A DNA stretch of 64,000 nt from Shimia sp039969785 (GCF_039969785.1 NZ_JBDVNC010000048.1:124001-188000), one strand, 5' to 3'. Positions 9,419 to 18,093 are shown, counted from the stretch's first letter. The notes: generated from the letters alone by a model not told the origin. Translations and numbers: made by a program.

Positions 9419-9691
9419 CTTGTCTCTCAAAAGGGTGTTCGTCGTGCTGCCTGCGTTGCGCAAAAAGCGTGCCACCTCACGGCGTCCGAATGACAAGATG
9501 GCGCGACCCGAATGGGTGCATCGGCTTTAATACCCAAGCCATCGGAAACCGGATCGAATACGCACTGATTGGCATACCGACACCGCCTTTCTGAATGTCC
9601 CCGTAGTAATACGGCACAACCACGCCCCGCATTGACTCCCCACACCCGGAACGCCAAAACAAAAACAATTCCGGATCACAGGGAGAGTTCC
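9419..9691. other. Intergenic region between topA terminator and scoA
   Basis: The topA-scoA gap is 329 bases in total. After the terminator, no convincing gene, tRNA or further hairpin is visible. It contains one copy of the ATACCGAC motif (9574-9581) that recurs elsewhere in this window, and the GGGAGAG ribosome binding site of scoA at its right end. The promoter of scoA presumably lies here, but no strong -35/-10 pair stands out. Confidence 0.5.
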
Positions 9692-10396
9692 ATGAAGAAG
9701 GTATACGCTAGCGCCGCTGAAGCGCTCGACGGTGTCTTGCGCGATGATATGCTGATCGCCTCAGGCGGGTTCGGGCTGTGCGGCATTCCACAAATGCTGC
9801 TCGACGCCATTCGCGACTCGGGCGTCAAGGACCTGACATTTGCGTCTAACAACGCAGGCACCGATGGCCAGGGCATCGGCATCTTGCTGGAGTCGCGTCA
9901 GGTACGCAAAATGATGTCGTCCTATGTCGGTGAAAACGCTGAGTTTATGCGCCAGTATCTGTCGGGCGAACTTGAGCTTGAGTTCAACCCCCAGGGCACG
10001 CTGGCCGAGCGCATGCGCGCTGGTGGTGCGGGCATCCCCGGTTTTTACACCAAAACCGGTGTGGGCACCGTGATTGCCGAAGGTAAAGACCACAAAGATT
10101 TCAACGGCGAAACCTACATCATGGAAGAAGGCATTTTTGCCGATCTGGCCATTGTGAAGGCATGGAAAGCTGACGAAACCGGCAACCTGGTCTTCCGCAA
10201 AACCGCGCGCAACTTTAACGCGCCCGCCGCCACATGCGGCAAGGTTTGCATCGCAGAAGTCGAAGAAATTGTGCCAACAGGCTCACTTGACCCCGACACG
10301 ATCCACCTGCCCGGCATCTATGTGAACCGCATCATCAAAAGCACGTCCGAGAAACTCATCGAACAGCGCACCGTGCGCAAGCGGGAGGAAGCATAA
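9692..10396 (+). CDS. scoA: 3-oxoacid CoA-transferase subunit A
   Basis: Alpha subunit of a two-subunit family I CoA-transferase (succinyl-CoA:3-ketoacid or AtoDA type) that moves CoA to acetoacetate. The 234-residue protein has the N-terminal SGGFGLCGIP signature near residues 23-32. I start it at the ATG at 9692 because it has a GGGAGAG site and matches family length; an upstream in-frame ATG would add 41 unrelated residues. The stop overlaps the scoB ATG by one base (TAATG). It may recycle acetoacetate from the carnitine pathway at 44.6-49.9 kb, which is an inference. Confidence 0.93.
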   Translation: MKKVYASAAEALDGVLRDDMLIASGGFGLCGIPQMLLDAIRDSGVKDLTFASNNAGTDGQGIGILLESRQVRKMMSSYVGENAEFMRQYLSGELELEFNPQGTLAERMRAGGAGIPGFYTKTGVGTVIAEGKDHKDFNGETYIMEEGIFADLAIVKAWKADETGNLVFRKTARNFNAPAATCGKVCIAEVEEIVPTGSLDPDTIHLPGIYVNRIIKSTSEKLIEQRTVRKREEA

Positions 10397-11025
10397 TGCC
10401 TTGGGATCGTAATCAGATGGCCGCACGCGCGGCTCAGGAACTTCAGGACGGCTGGTATGTGAACCTTGGCATCGGTATTCCGACGCTGGTCAGCAACTAT
10501 ATCCCCGAAGGTGTCGAAGTGACGCTTCAGTCGGAAAACGGTATGCTGGGCATGGGCCCGTTCCCTTTTGAAGGTGACGAAGACCCGGACCTGATCAATG
10601 CAGGCAAACAAACCATCACCGAACTGCCTCAGACCGCCTATTTCGACAGCGCACAGTCGTTTGCGATGATCCGCGGCGGCAAGATTGCCATGGCAATCCT
10701 TGGCGCTATGGAAGTTGCCGAAAACGGCGACCTTGCCAACTGGATGATCCCTGGCAAGCTGGTCAAAGGCATGGGCGGCGCAATGGATCTTGTGGCCGGT
10801 GTTGGCCGTGTGGTTGTGGTTATGGACCACACCAACAAACACGGTGACTCCAAGGTGCTCAAGGAATGCACCCTGCCACTGACCGGTCAGAAAGTTGTCG
10901 ACCGCATCATCACCAATCTGGGTGTGCTGGATGTGGTTGACGGTGGCCTGAAAATTGTTGAGCTCGCCGACGGCGTCAGCGAAGAAGACATGCGCGCCTC
11001 GACGCAGGCAACGCTGGTCGGCTAA
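10396..11025 (+). CDS. scoB: 3-oxoacid CoA-transferase subunit B
   Basis: Beta subunit of the same CoA-transferase. The 209-residue protein carries the catalytic glutamate in the conserved SENGMLGMGP motif (Glu about residue 49), where the enzyme-CoA thioester forms, preceded by NLGIGIPTLV. Translation is coupled to scoA through TAATG. A terminator follows 19 bases after the stop, so the two genes form a self-contained unit. Confidence 0.95.
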   Translation: MPWDRNQMAARAAQELQDGWYVNLGIGIPTLVSNYIPEGVEVTLQSENGMLGMGPFPFEGDEDPDLINAGKQTITELPQTAYFDSAQSFAMIRGGKIAMAILGAMEVAENGDLANWMIPGKLVKGMGGAMDLVAGVGRVVVVMDHTNKHGDSKVLKECTLPLTGQKVVDRIITNLGVLDVVDGGLKIVELADGVSEEDMRASTQATLVG

Positions 11026-11044
11026 ACCGCCTTTAAAACCTACG

Positions 11045-11075
11045 AAAAAGCCCGGTGTTCTGACCGGGCTTTTTT
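11045..11075 (+). terminator. Intrinsic terminator of scoAB
   Basis: A long stem AAAAAGCCCGGT/ACCGGGCTTTTT around a six-base loop, ending in a run of six T. The symmetrical A and T tracts mean it could also act on the opposite strand. Confidence 0.9.
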
Positions 11076-11177
11076 CATTAATCACATCCCGAAATACCGA
11101 CGCCGGACACCCCGGCCTTTTGTCTATCCAATACAAACGCTTGGCCTTTGATCACGCATGTGCAATCTAGTGGTCTC

Positions 11178-11720
11178 ATGGACTTGGATACACTTGCCTT
11201 CGAGCACGCCCCAATCGGGCTTGTGGTACTTGAAAACCGGATCATCCGGCGCTGTAACCGGCATTTTGGCGAGATGTTCCGCGAAGCCCCCGAACTTTGT
11301 GAAAACGTGTCTCTGGGGGAGTTTTATGCCTCAGAACAGGATTTTCAGGTCATTGGCGCGCGTGTTCTGGCCGGATTTCAGGCCGCCGGGCGCTATAATG
11401 ACGAACGAGTCATGCGCCGTCGCGGAGGCGAGCTGTTCTGGTGTCGTGTGCGCGGCACATCGCTGACCCCGGAAAGCCCGTTTCAGCGCAGCATCTGGTC
11501 GTTTGCCGATCTGTCCGATGAACGCCCACTTGTTGAACTCACCCAGCGTGAACGCGAAGTTGCCATCCTGACCTGTCGCGGCCTGACCTCCAAAGAAATC
11601 GGACGCGAACTGGGCCTGTCTTATCGCACTGTCGAAGAATACCGCGCGCGTCTGCTGCGCAAGTTTGGCGCCCGCAAGCTGGCCGAACTGGTGGCCAAGC
11701 TGTCCGGCATGCCATTGTGA
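11178..11720 (+). CDS. PAS-LuxR transcriptional regulator
   Basis: A 180-residue putative transcription factor. Residues 1 to about 105 look like a PAS sensor fold (LAFEHAPIGLVVLENRIIRRCN), and residues 120-180 are a LuxR/GerE helix-turn-helix (LTQREREVAILTCRGLTSKEIG ... YRTVEEYRARLLRKF). No acyl-homoserine-lactone domain or receiver domain is seen, so the signal is unknown. I chose the ATG at 11178 because the PAS domain begins right after it; an ATG at 11148 is possible. It lies just upstream of accB on the same strand, but the 173-base gap makes co-transcription uncertain. Confidence 0.88.
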   Translation: MDLDTLAFEHAPIGLVVLENRIIRRCNRHFGEMFREAPELCENVSLGEFYASEQDFQVIGARVLAGFQAAGRYNDERVMRRRGGELFWCRVRGTSLTPESPFQRSIWSFADLSDERPLVELTQREREVAILTCRGLTSKEIGRELGLSYRTVEEYRARLLRKFGARKLAELVAKLSGMPL

Positions 11721-11741
11721 GTCAAAATAAGTGAGTCACAG

Positions 11742-11753
11742 AATATCGATATT
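11742..11753. promoter_or_regulatory. 12-bp palindrome upstream of accB
   Basis: AATATCGATATT is a perfect palindrome 22 bases after the luxR-like stop and about 140 bases before accB. It could be part of a regulator site for accBC or for the PAS-LuxR gene; no consensus was recognised. Confidence 0.35.
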
Positions 11754-11893
11754 TTAGCCTCAAAATCCCACTTAAACCCCTTATATTACTGCATCAGATC
11801 AGCTTTCATCACCTGCGCATTTGACCTATAAAGCGGCGCAGGGAAAAACAAAGACTCAAACCGCGCACAGCGCCGCAGAGGGTAGAAACGAAA

Positions 11894-12391
11894 ATGAGCA
11901 ACAACAAACATGAGTCGGACGTCGCTTTTGTTCGGGCTTTGGCAGAACTGCTGCGCGAAAATGATCTGACCGAACTTCAGGTAAAACGTGAATATGGTGA
12001 AGACGACACTTTGAAGGTTCGTGTCAGCCGCCAGCACCCGGCGCCGATCGCGGCTGCTCCGGTTGCTGTTGCCGCCGCACCTGTTGCACCCGCCGCCATT
12101 GGTGCCGCGCCCGCCGCTGCAGCGCCCGCAGGCGAAGCGGACGATCCCGCCAACCACCCCGGCGCCGTGACATCGCCGATGGTCGGCACGGTGTACCTTC
12201 AGTCAGAACCCGGCGTGCCCGCCTTTATCAGCGTCGGCGCACAGGTCAGCGAAGGCGATACACTCCTCATCGTTGAAGCGATGAAAACCATGAACCACAT
12301 TCCGGCCCCTAAATCGGGCACGATCAAACGTATTCTGGTGGGCGATGGCGATACGGTCGAATACGGCGCGCCTTTGGTCATTCTCGAATAA
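11894..12391 (+). CDS. accB: Biotin carboxyl carrier protein of acetyl-CoA carboxylase
   Basis: Carries biotin between the carboxylase and transferase steps that make malonyl-CoA for fatty acid synthesis. The 165-residue protein has a short N-terminal domain, an Ala/Pro-rich flexible linker (about residues 50-82) and a C-terminal biotinyl domain with Lys131 in EAMKTMNH. It is followed after nine bases by accC, the standard accBC pair. In many relatives aroQ precedes accB; here a PAS-LuxR gene takes that place. Confidence 0.97.
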   Translation: MSNNKHESDVAFVRALAELLRENDLTELQVKREYGEDDTLKVRVSRQHPAPIAAAPVAVAAAPVAPAAIGAAPAAAAPAGEADDPANHPGAVTSPMVGTVYLQSEPGVPAFISVGAQVSEGDTLLIVEAMKTMNHIPAPKSGTIKRILVGDGDTVEYGAPLVILE

Positions 12392-12400
12392 GGCGCTGAC

Positions 12401-13753
12401 ATGTTTGATAAAATCCTGATCGCCAACCGCGGAGAGATCGCATTGCGCGTGATCCGTGCGTGCCGCGAAATGGGCATTCAGTCGGTCGCGGTGCACTCTA
12501 CCGCAGATGCCGACGCAATGCATGTACGCATGGCTGACGAAGCCATCTGTATTGGCCCTGCTCCCGGAACCGAAAGCTATCTGAACATGGCGTCGATCAT
12601 CGCCGCCTGCGAAGTGACCGGTGCCCAGGCCATCCATCCCGGCTATGGCTTCCTCAGCGAAAACGCCAACTTTGTGCAGATTGTCGAAGACCACGATCTG
12701 ACATTCATCGGCCCCACGGCGGAACACATCCGCATCATGGGCGACAAGATCACCGCCAAGGACACGATGAAAGACCTTGGTGTGCCTTGTGTGCCCGGCT
12801 CTGACGGCGGTGTGCCTGATCTTGCGGCCGCCAAGCGGATCGGTGAAGAGGTCGGCTATCCTGTGATCGTCAAGGCCACCGCAGGTGGTGGCGGGCGCGG
12901 TATGAAAGTGGCCCAAACGGCTGCCGACATGGAAAGCGCCTTTCTGACGGCGCGCGCCGAAGGCAAGTCCAACTTTGGCAATGACGAAGTCTATATTGAA
13001 AAGTACCTGACCACTCCACGCCACATCGAAATTCAGGTGTTTGGTGACGGCAAGGGCAAAGCTGTGCATCTGGGCGAACGGGATTGTTCGCTTCAGCGTC
13101 GCCACCAAAAGGTTTTCGAAGAGGCCCCCGGCCCCGCGATCAGCCCCGAAGAACGCGCACGCATCGGTAAAACCTGCGCGGACGCGGTTGCGCGGATCAA
13201 CTATATCGGCGCCGGCACCATCGAATTCCTGTATGAAAACGGCGAATTCTATTTCATCGAAATGAACACACGTTTGCAGGTGGAACACCCTGTGACCGAG
13301 GCCATTTTCGGTGTTGATCTGGTGCGCGAGCAGATTCGTGTCGCCAACGGCTTCCCGATGTCATTTGGGCAGGACGATCTGACCATCAATGGTCACGCCA
13401 TCGAAGTGCGTATCAACGCAGAGCGCCTGCCGAACTTTGCGCCCTGCCCCGGCAGAATCACCCATTATCACGCGCCCGGCGGGCTGGGTGTGCGGGTGGA
13501 TTCAGCGCTTTATGATGGCTATTCGATCCCGCCCTATTATGATTCTCTGATTGGCAAACTGATCGTGCATGGCCGCGACCGCCCCGAGGCGCTGGCACGT
13601 CTCAACCGGGCTTTGGGCGAACTGATCGTGGATGGCATCGACACGACCGTGCCCCTGTTCCACGCGCTTCTGGCCGAAGCTGACGTTCATTCGGGCGACT
13701 ATAACATCCACTGGCTGGAACGCTGGCTGGAAACCAACATGCCTCAGGGCTAA
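12401..13753 (+). CDS. accC: Biotin carboxylase subunit of acetyl-CoA carboxylase
   Basis: ATP-dependent enzyme that carboxylates the biotin on AccB with bicarbonate. The 450-residue protein starts MFDKILIANRGEIALRVIRA and shows the ATP-grasp Gly-rich loop KATAGGGGRGMK (about residues 159-170) and the catalytic EMNTRLQVEHPVTE (about 288-301). Length is normal. It sits directly downstream of accB and 21 bases upstream of aat. Confidence 0.98.
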   Translation: MFDKILIANRGEIALRVIRACREMGIQSVAVHSTADADAMHVRMADEAICIGPAPGTESYLNMASIIAACEVTGAQAIHPGYGFLSENANFVQIVEDHDLTFIGPTAEHIRIMGDKITAKDTMKDLGVPCVPGSDGGVPDLAAAKRIGEEVGYPVIVKATAGGGGRGMKVAQTAADMESAFLTARAEGKSNFGNDEVYIEKYLTTPRHIEIQVFGDGKGKAVHLGERDCSLQRRHQKVFEEAPGPAISPEERARIGKTCADAVARINYIGAGTIEFLYENGEFYFIEMNTRLQVEHPVTEAIFGVDLVREQIRVANGFPMSFGQDDLTINGHAIEVRINAERLPNFAPCPGRITHYHAPGGLGVRVDSALYDGYSIPPYYDSLIGKLIVHGRDRPEALARLNRALGELIVDGIDTTVPLFHALLAEADVHSGDYNIHWLERWLETNMPQG

Positions 13754-13774
13754 ACCACATGGGCGCGCATTCGC

Positions 13775-14410
13775 ATGGGTGAATTGACACCTGATCTGCT
13801 GATGCGCGCTTATGGTTTGGGCGTCTTTCCGATGGCCGAACACCGCGACGACCCGGATGTGTTTTGGGTTGATCCGATCCGGCGCGGAATATTTCCTCTC
13901 GATCAGTTTCACATTTCCCGGTCGCTGGCGCGCGCACTACGCCGGAGCGATTATTCTGTCACGCTGAACCGCGATTTCGTCGGCGTTCTGGATTGCTGCG
14001 CGGACCGCGCGGAAACGTGGATCAACGCGGAAATCCGCGACCTCTACACAGCTCTGCATGCCCGCGATCAGGCGCATTCGCTGGAAATATGGGACCAGAA
14101 TACGCTGATTGGCGGGGTTTATGGCGTCACGCTTGGCGCGGCGTTTTTCGGGGAAAGCATGTTTTCGGCGCGCCGTGACGCCTCTAAGATAGCGCTCGCC
14201 TATCTGGTTGAACATCTGCGCCGTTGTGGTTTTACGCTGTTTGACACACAGTTTTTAACTGATCACCTCGCGTCATTAGGGGCGATCGAAATACCACGGC
14301 GCGATTATCAAAAGATGCTGACTTGGGCGACCCGGCACTCCGCCGAAATCACTGCTCACTCGTTGCCGTCAGTTGCCGATGTTTTGCAGCGACGCACCCA
14401 GACGTCATAA
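13775..14410 (+). CDS. aat: Leucyl/phenylalanyl-tRNA-protein transferase
   Basis: Cytoplasmic enzyme that adds Leu or Phe to proteins with N-terminal Lys or Arg, marking them for ClpS/ClpAP degradation. The 211-residue protein begins with the family pattern LLMRAYGLGVFPMAEHRDD and continues with FWVDPIRRGIFPLD and GVTLGAAFFGESMFS. It follows accC closely and overlaps the 3' end of the convergent DUF2155 gene by 55 bases. Linkage with accBC is common in alphaproteobacteria. Confidence 0.95.
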   Translation: MGELTPDLLMRAYGLGVFPMAEHRDDPDVFWVDPIRRGIFPLDQFHISRSLARALRRSDYSVTLNRDFVGVLDCCADRAETWINAEIRDLYTALHARDQAHSLEIWDQNTLIGGVYGVTLGAAFFGESMFSARRDASKIALAYLVEHLRRCGFTLFDTQFLTDHLASLGAIEIPRRDYQKMLTWATRHSAEITAHSLPSVADVLQRRTQTS

Positions 14411-14823
14411 CGCGCGTGGTCCAGCGCGCTCAGCGCCGGAGAGGAAGCAATCATCCAACCCTGAAAGATCGCATCGCCTGCGCCGTTTTTATCGAGAATG
14501 GTCAAAAACGCATAGGCTTCCCCATTGGCGTTGTCCTCGGGGTGGCGACACTGCGCCATATCCACCCGCAACCCGCCAAAATTCACGCTGTAGCCGTTTT
14601 CCAGTTCGAAATCGACCACATCGCCTGTCAGCTTGTCCAGACCACGCAGCATGGCCCCCTGCGCAATAACGGCCTGAGCCACGGTTTCGCGGGTCGCGTC
14701 CCCAAGGTTCTGCTCTAAAGGTTCAAACGTTAGTGGTTCGATCTCAAGTTCTTCAATGATGATTTCCTGCGCACCCACCATGGCTGGCATGCAGATGGCA
14801 AATGCCGTCACCAGCCACTTCAT
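14356..14823 (-). CDS. DUF2155 secreted protein
   Basis: A 155-residue protein with a signal peptide (about residues 1-18, ending MVGAQ) followed by an acidic stretch and the DUF2155 domain (about 60-148), recognisable by AMLRGLDKLTG and YDVWVRRCK. Function is unknown; it is probably periplasmic. Its start overlaps the stop of mlaD by four bases (ATGA), so it is the third gene of a NDUFA12-mlaD-DUF2155 operon. The last 55 bases overlap the convergent aat gene. Confidence 0.85.
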   Translation of the reverse strand: MKWLVTAFAICMPAMVGAQEIIIEELEIEPLTFEPLEQNLGDATRETVAQAVIAQGAMLRGLDKLTGDVVDFELENGYSVNFGGLRVDMAQCRHPEDNANGEAYAFLTILDKNGAGDAIFQGWMIASSPALSALDHARYDVWVRRCKTSATDGNE

Positions 14824-15272
14824 CCTTCGTCATCCCCACCGGCGACAAATTTAAGCAGCAATGAGATCAGGCTGACCGAACTTTGCGTGTCTTCAATCTC
14901 ATCCCCGGCCGCCAGATTGAACGGCGACCCACCGGGCAGGATTTCGACAAAATTGCCGCCCAGCAGTCCTTCGGACGAAATCACAATCGAGGAATCATCG
15001 GGAAGCTCGACGCCGTCCTGAACGGAAACCACAGCATCTGCGCGAAAGGTCTGGCCGTTCAGCACAATGTCCGTCACGGTGCCGATTTTGACACCGGCCA
15101 AACGCACATCCGTGCCTACGCTCACGCCTTCGATAGACCGAAACGACGCGGTCAGCGCATAGCCGGTGCTTGCATTGCCAAAACTCGCGAATTGGCTGGC
15201 ATATACCAGAAATCCAATCGCAGCAGCGACAACAACGGCACCTACAGTGGCTTCGGTTCGAACCGCCGACAT
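14820..15272 (-). CDS. mlaD: MlaD-family outer membrane lipid asymmetry protein
   Basis: Substrate-binding MCE-domain component of a phospholipid transport system. One N-terminal membrane anchor (about residues 9-27) precedes the MCE domain (about 36-115) with GYALTASFRSIEGVSVGTDVRLAGVKIG and LLGGNFVEILPGG. The 150-residue length fits the single-domain MlaD type. I start at 15272 (MSAVRTEATVG), four bases after the NDUFA12 stop; upstream in-frame codons would add 26 atypical residues. The ATPase and permease partners are not in this window. Confidence 0.92.
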   Translation of the reverse strand: MSAVRTEATVGAVVVAAAIGFLVYASQFASFGNASTGYALTASFRSIEGVSVGTDVRLAGVKIGTVTDIVLNGQTFRADAVVSVQDGVELPDDSSIVISSEGLLGGNFVEILPGGSPFNLAAGDEIEDTQSSVSLISLLLKFVAGGDDEG

Positions 15273-15276
15273 GGTG

Positions 15277-15660
15277 TTACTCGGGGCTCCAAGCCTCATA
15301 GTCGCGCCGCTCTGCCGGTGTACCGGCGCGGATCGACCCGGCAGGCGCATAGGCCATCGCCGTACCCGACAGGTTTTCCTGATGCGGCTTTTCCCACTCT
15401 TTGTGCTTCAAAGGCTTGTCCGTGGGCGCTTCGTCATAGGTGCGGTGCAGCCATCCATGCCAATCGGCACCAATCCGGCTGGCTTCGACTTCGCCGTTAT
15501 ACATCACCCAGCGTTTCGAATCGTCCGGGTTGCGATAATAGATGTTGCCCTGATCGTCCTCGCCCACTTTCACGCCGTGGCGACGTGTAAAAAGACGTGT
15601 GTTCAGAGTTCCGCCGTTCCACCAGGTCAAGACGCTGTTGATCGTGCTCAGAATGCCCAT
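15277..15660 (-). CDS. NADH:ubiquinone oxidoreductase subunit NDUFA12 family
   Basis: Accessory complex I subunit shared by alphaproteobacteria and mitochondria (B17.2 type). The 127-residue protein shows the family pattern NIYYRNPDDSKRWVMYNGEVEASRIGADWHGWLH (quoted in part: RWVMYNGEVEAS, ADWHGWLH). The ATG at 15660 gives MGILSTINSVLTWWNGGTLNTR, the usual N-terminus; upstream in-frame codons are not conserved-looking. It is first in an operon with mlaD and the DUF2155 gene. Confidence 0.93.
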   Translation of the reverse strand: MGILSTINSVLTWWNGGTLNTRLFTRRHGVKVGEDDQGNIYYRNPDDSKRWVMYNGEVEASRIGADWHGWLHRTYDEAPTDKPLKHKEWEKPHQENLSGTAMAYAPAGSIRAGTPAERRDYEAWSPE

Positions 15661-15731
15661 GGATGCCTCCGCAAATTCTCTTCCCATATGGACCAAATCC
15701 CTGACAAGGTCCAGACTTGTGCCAAAGGAAA

Positions 15732-15754
15732 GGGGCGGACAAATTGCCCGCCCC
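15732..15754 (-). terminator. Probable terminator after clpX
   Basis: A 7-base-pair GC stem (GGGGCGG/CCGCCCC) with a 9-base loop lies 22 bases past the clpX stop, followed on the minus strand by only three T. The short T run lowers confidence. Confidence 0.55.
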
Positions 15755-15775
15755 TGAATTTTTGCTCAATTTTGC

Positions 15776-17041
15776 TTATCCGGCTGAGGCCGGTTCTTTT
15801 TCGGCCTCACCGTGGATCATTAACGGCGCTGCCGCTCCGGTGGCCGCCTCTACGTTGACCACCACTTCGGTCACGCTGTCCATACCCGGCAGGTCAAACA
15901 TTGTGTCCAGCAGAATGTCTTCCAGAATAGAGCGCAGGCCACGTGCACCCGTCTTGCGTTCAATCGCCCGTTTGGCAATTGCGCTCAGCGCGTCATCGGT
16001 AAAGGTCAGCGCCGTGTCTTCCAGTTCAAAAAGACGCTGATACTGTTTGACCAAAGCGTTCTTGGGACCTGTCAGAATTGTCACCAGCGCATCTTCGTCC
16101 AGATCTTCCAACGTCGCCAGAACCGGCAAACGACCGACAAATTCCGGGATCAGACCAAATTTCAAAAGATCTTCCGGCTCCAGATCCTGGAACACTTCTC
16201 CGACCCCACGATCGTCATTGTCCCGCACATCCGCGCCAAAGCCCATAGCCGACCCTTTGCCACGCTGGGCAATGATCTTGTCCAGACCGGCAAATGCGCC
16301 GCCGCAAATGAACAGGATATTGGTCGTATCCACCTGCAGGAATTCCTGCTGAGGATGCTTGCGTCCGCCTTGGGGTGGCACAGATGCAACCGTACCTTCC
16401 ATCAGCTTCAATAGCGCCTGCTGCACACCCTCGCCCGACACATCACGTGTGATCGATGGGTTTTCAGATTTGCGCGTAATCTTGTCGACCTCGTCAATAT
16501 AGACGATGCCACGCTGCGCGCGTTCGACATTATATTCGCTGGACTGCAACAGCTTGAGAATGATGTTCTCAACATCCTCGCCGACATACCCCGCCTCGGT
16601 CAGCGTGGTTGCGTCTGCCATTGTGAACGGCACATCCAGAATGCGCGCCAACGTCTGCGCCAGCAACGTTTTACCGCAGCCCGTTGGGCCAATCAGCAGA
16701 ATGTTGGATTTCGCCAGCTCAATGTCGCCGGATTTTTGCGCGTGGTTCAACCGTTTATAGTGGTTGTGCACCGCCACAGACAACACGCGTTTGGCCATAG
16801 CCTGACCAATCACATAATCATCCAGAACGTCACAGATTTCGCGCGGCGCCGGAACGCCGTCAGACGCCTTTAGCCCGCTTGCTTTTGTCTCTTCCCGAAT
16901 GATGTCCATGCAGAGTTCGACGCATTCGTCACAGATAAACACAGTGGGTCCCGCAATCAATTTGCGGACCTCATGCTGGCTCTTGCCACAAAAGCTGCAA
17001 TAGAGCGTGTTCTTGCTGTCTCCGCCAGAAGTGTTCGCCAT
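15776..17041 (-). CDS. clpX: ClpX, ATP-dependent unfoldase of the ClpXP protease
   Basis: AAA+ unfoldase that recognises and threads substrates into ClpP. The 421-residue protein has the N-terminal C4 zinc-binding domain (YCSFCGKSQ ... ICDECVELC, about residues 13-41), Walker A GPTGCGKT (about 118-125), Walker B VYIDEVDKI and the pore and IGF-loop regions expected for ClpX, including the GYVGEDVE segment. It lies 140 bases after clpP on the same strand. Confidence 0.98.
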   Translation of the reverse strand: MANTSGGDSKNTLYCSFCGKSQHEVRKLIAGPTVFICDECVELCMDIIREETKASGLKASDGVPAPREICDVLDDYVIGQAMAKRVLSVAVHNHYKRLNHAQKSGDIELAKSNILLIGPTGCGKTLLAQTLARILDVPFTMADATTLTEAGYVGEDVENIILKLLQSSEYNVERAQRGIVYIDEVDKITRKSENPSITRDVSGEGVQQALLKLMEGTVASVPPQGGRKHPQQEFLQVDTTNILFICGGAFAGLDKIIAQRGKGSAMGFGADVRDNDDRGVGEVFQDLEPEDLLKFGLIPEFVGRLPVLATLEDLDEDALVTILTGPKNALVKQYQRLFELEDTALTFTDDALSAIAKRAIERKTGARGLRSILEDILLDTMFDLPGMDSVTEVVVNVEAATGAAAPLMIHGEAEKEPASAG

Positions 17042-17143
17042 GTCCTACCTTTCAGGCCCTGTCGTGCCGCCCCGAGTTTTTTCGGCTTGGCGCCCGCGTT
17101 CCGGTCAGCTTAGGCCAGCCGTTTGACGGGTACAATGTCAAAG

Positions 17144-17174
17144 TGCGCCATGTCGCAATCTGCGGCATGGCGCA
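17144..17174 (-). other. Hairpin between clpP and clpX
   Basis: A perfect 9-base-pair inverted repeat (TGCGCCATG/CATGGCGCA) with a 13-base loop begins 7 bases after the clpP stop. On the minus strand it is followed by CTTTGACATT, so it could be a weak terminator or attenuator that sets the clpP:clpX ratio, or a processing or stability element. It is not a strong intrinsic terminator. Confidence 0.5.
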
Positions 17175-17181
17175 TTAATCA

Positions 17182-17814
17182 TCACTTCTCTTCGTCGTCG
17201 CCTTTGGGACGGCTTTCGACGATCTCATCAATCAGTCCGAAATCCTTGGCTTCTTCGGGTGACATAAAGTTGTCCCGTTCCAACGCTGCCTCAACATCTT
17301 TCAGCGATTTGCCGGTGTGGCTGACATAAATCTCATTCAACCGGCGCTTCAGCTTCAGCGTCTCTTCGGCGTGAATCATAATGTCCGTCGCCTGCCCCTG
17401 ATATCCGCCGGATGGCTGGTGCACCATGATACGGCTATTGGGCAACGAGAATCGCATGCCCTTTTCGCCTGCCGTCAGCAACAGCGATCCCATCGAGGCC
17501 GCCTGACCAATCACCAGCGTGGATACTTTGGGTTTGATGTATTGCATCGTGTCATAAATCGACAGACCCGACGTCACCACGCCTCCGGGGCTATTGATAT
17601 ACATCGAGATTTCTTTGGACGGGTTTTCTGCCTCCAGATGCAGCAACTGCGCCACGATCAGGCTCGACATGCCATCATGCACAGGTCCGTTCAGAAAAAT
17701 GATCCGCTCCTTCAGGAGGCGCGAGAAAATATCATAAGCGCGCTCACCGCGGCTTGTCTGCTCCACCACCATCGGTACGAGGGTGTTCATATAAGTCTCG
17801 TATGGGTCTGTCAT
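17182..17814 (-). CDS. clpP: ClpP protease proteolytic subunit
   Basis: Serine protease subunit that forms the tetradecameric chamber of ClpXP and ClpAP. The 210-residue protein has the catalytic triad Ser107 (GQAASMGS), His132 (VHQPSGG) and Asp181, spaced as in E. coli. I start at the ATG at 17814 (MTDPYETYMNTLVPMVVEQ), preceded by GGCGG; an upstream codon at 17832 would add six residues. The upstream region contains a possible heat-shock promoter. Confidence 0.98.
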   Translation of the reverse strand: MTDPYETYMNTLVPMVVEQTSRGERAYDIFSRLLKERIIFLNGPVHDGMSSLIVAQLLHLEAENPSKEISMYINSPGGVVTSGLSIYDTMQYIKPKVSTLVIGQAASMGSLLLTAGEKGMRFSLPNSRIMVHQPSGGYQGQATDIMIHAEETLKLKRRLNEIYVSHTGKSLKDVEAALERDNFMSPEEAKDFGLIDEIVESRPKGDDEEK

Positions 17815-17868
17815 ATCCGCCTGCCTGTTCAACGCTCCGGACCGGGAATACGGCCCTCCAACAGAGTC

Positions 17869-17895
17869 ATAATGTTGGTCCCGGGGGGCTGCAAG
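17869..17895 (-). promoter_or_regulatory. Possible RpoH (sigma-32) promoter for clpP
   Basis: On the minus strand CTTGCAG (17895-17889) is followed after about ten bases by CCAACATTAT (17878-17869), some 55-80 bases upstream of the clpP start. This resembles alphaproteobacterial heat-shock promoters, with a CTTG -35 and a C-rich/AT -10, which would fit a clp gene. The match is partial. Confidence 0.4.
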
Positions 17896-18093
17896 GCCAG
17901 CAGACCGTTTTTAAGTTAACAGACCGTAAACCCAGCGCGAGGTCGCGGCTCCTTTCTGTCGAATTTTCGCTTGCGTTCTGTGCCATTTGCAGGACTTTGT
18001 GTCGCCTTTTACAAATTAACAAGTCAGTGAAAATCCTTTGCGCGCCAGTTCCTTTGGCCTAGTGTGAATGAATAGTTATTGACGAGGGGTTCC

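Noticed and set aside
9419..9691. tRNA or small RNA in the topA-scoA gap
   Set aside because: No cloverleaf, CCA end or additional terminator hairpin could be found by eye.
10318..11136. A 272-codon minus-strand frame opposite scoB
   Set aside because: It spans scoB and its terminator and shows no domain; scoB is clearly the real gene.
12203..13288. A 361-codon open frame on the minus strand opposite accC
   Set aside because: It lies wholly inside accC, has no family pattern and shows the His/Phe/Gly-rich composition typical of antisense frames in GC-rich genes.
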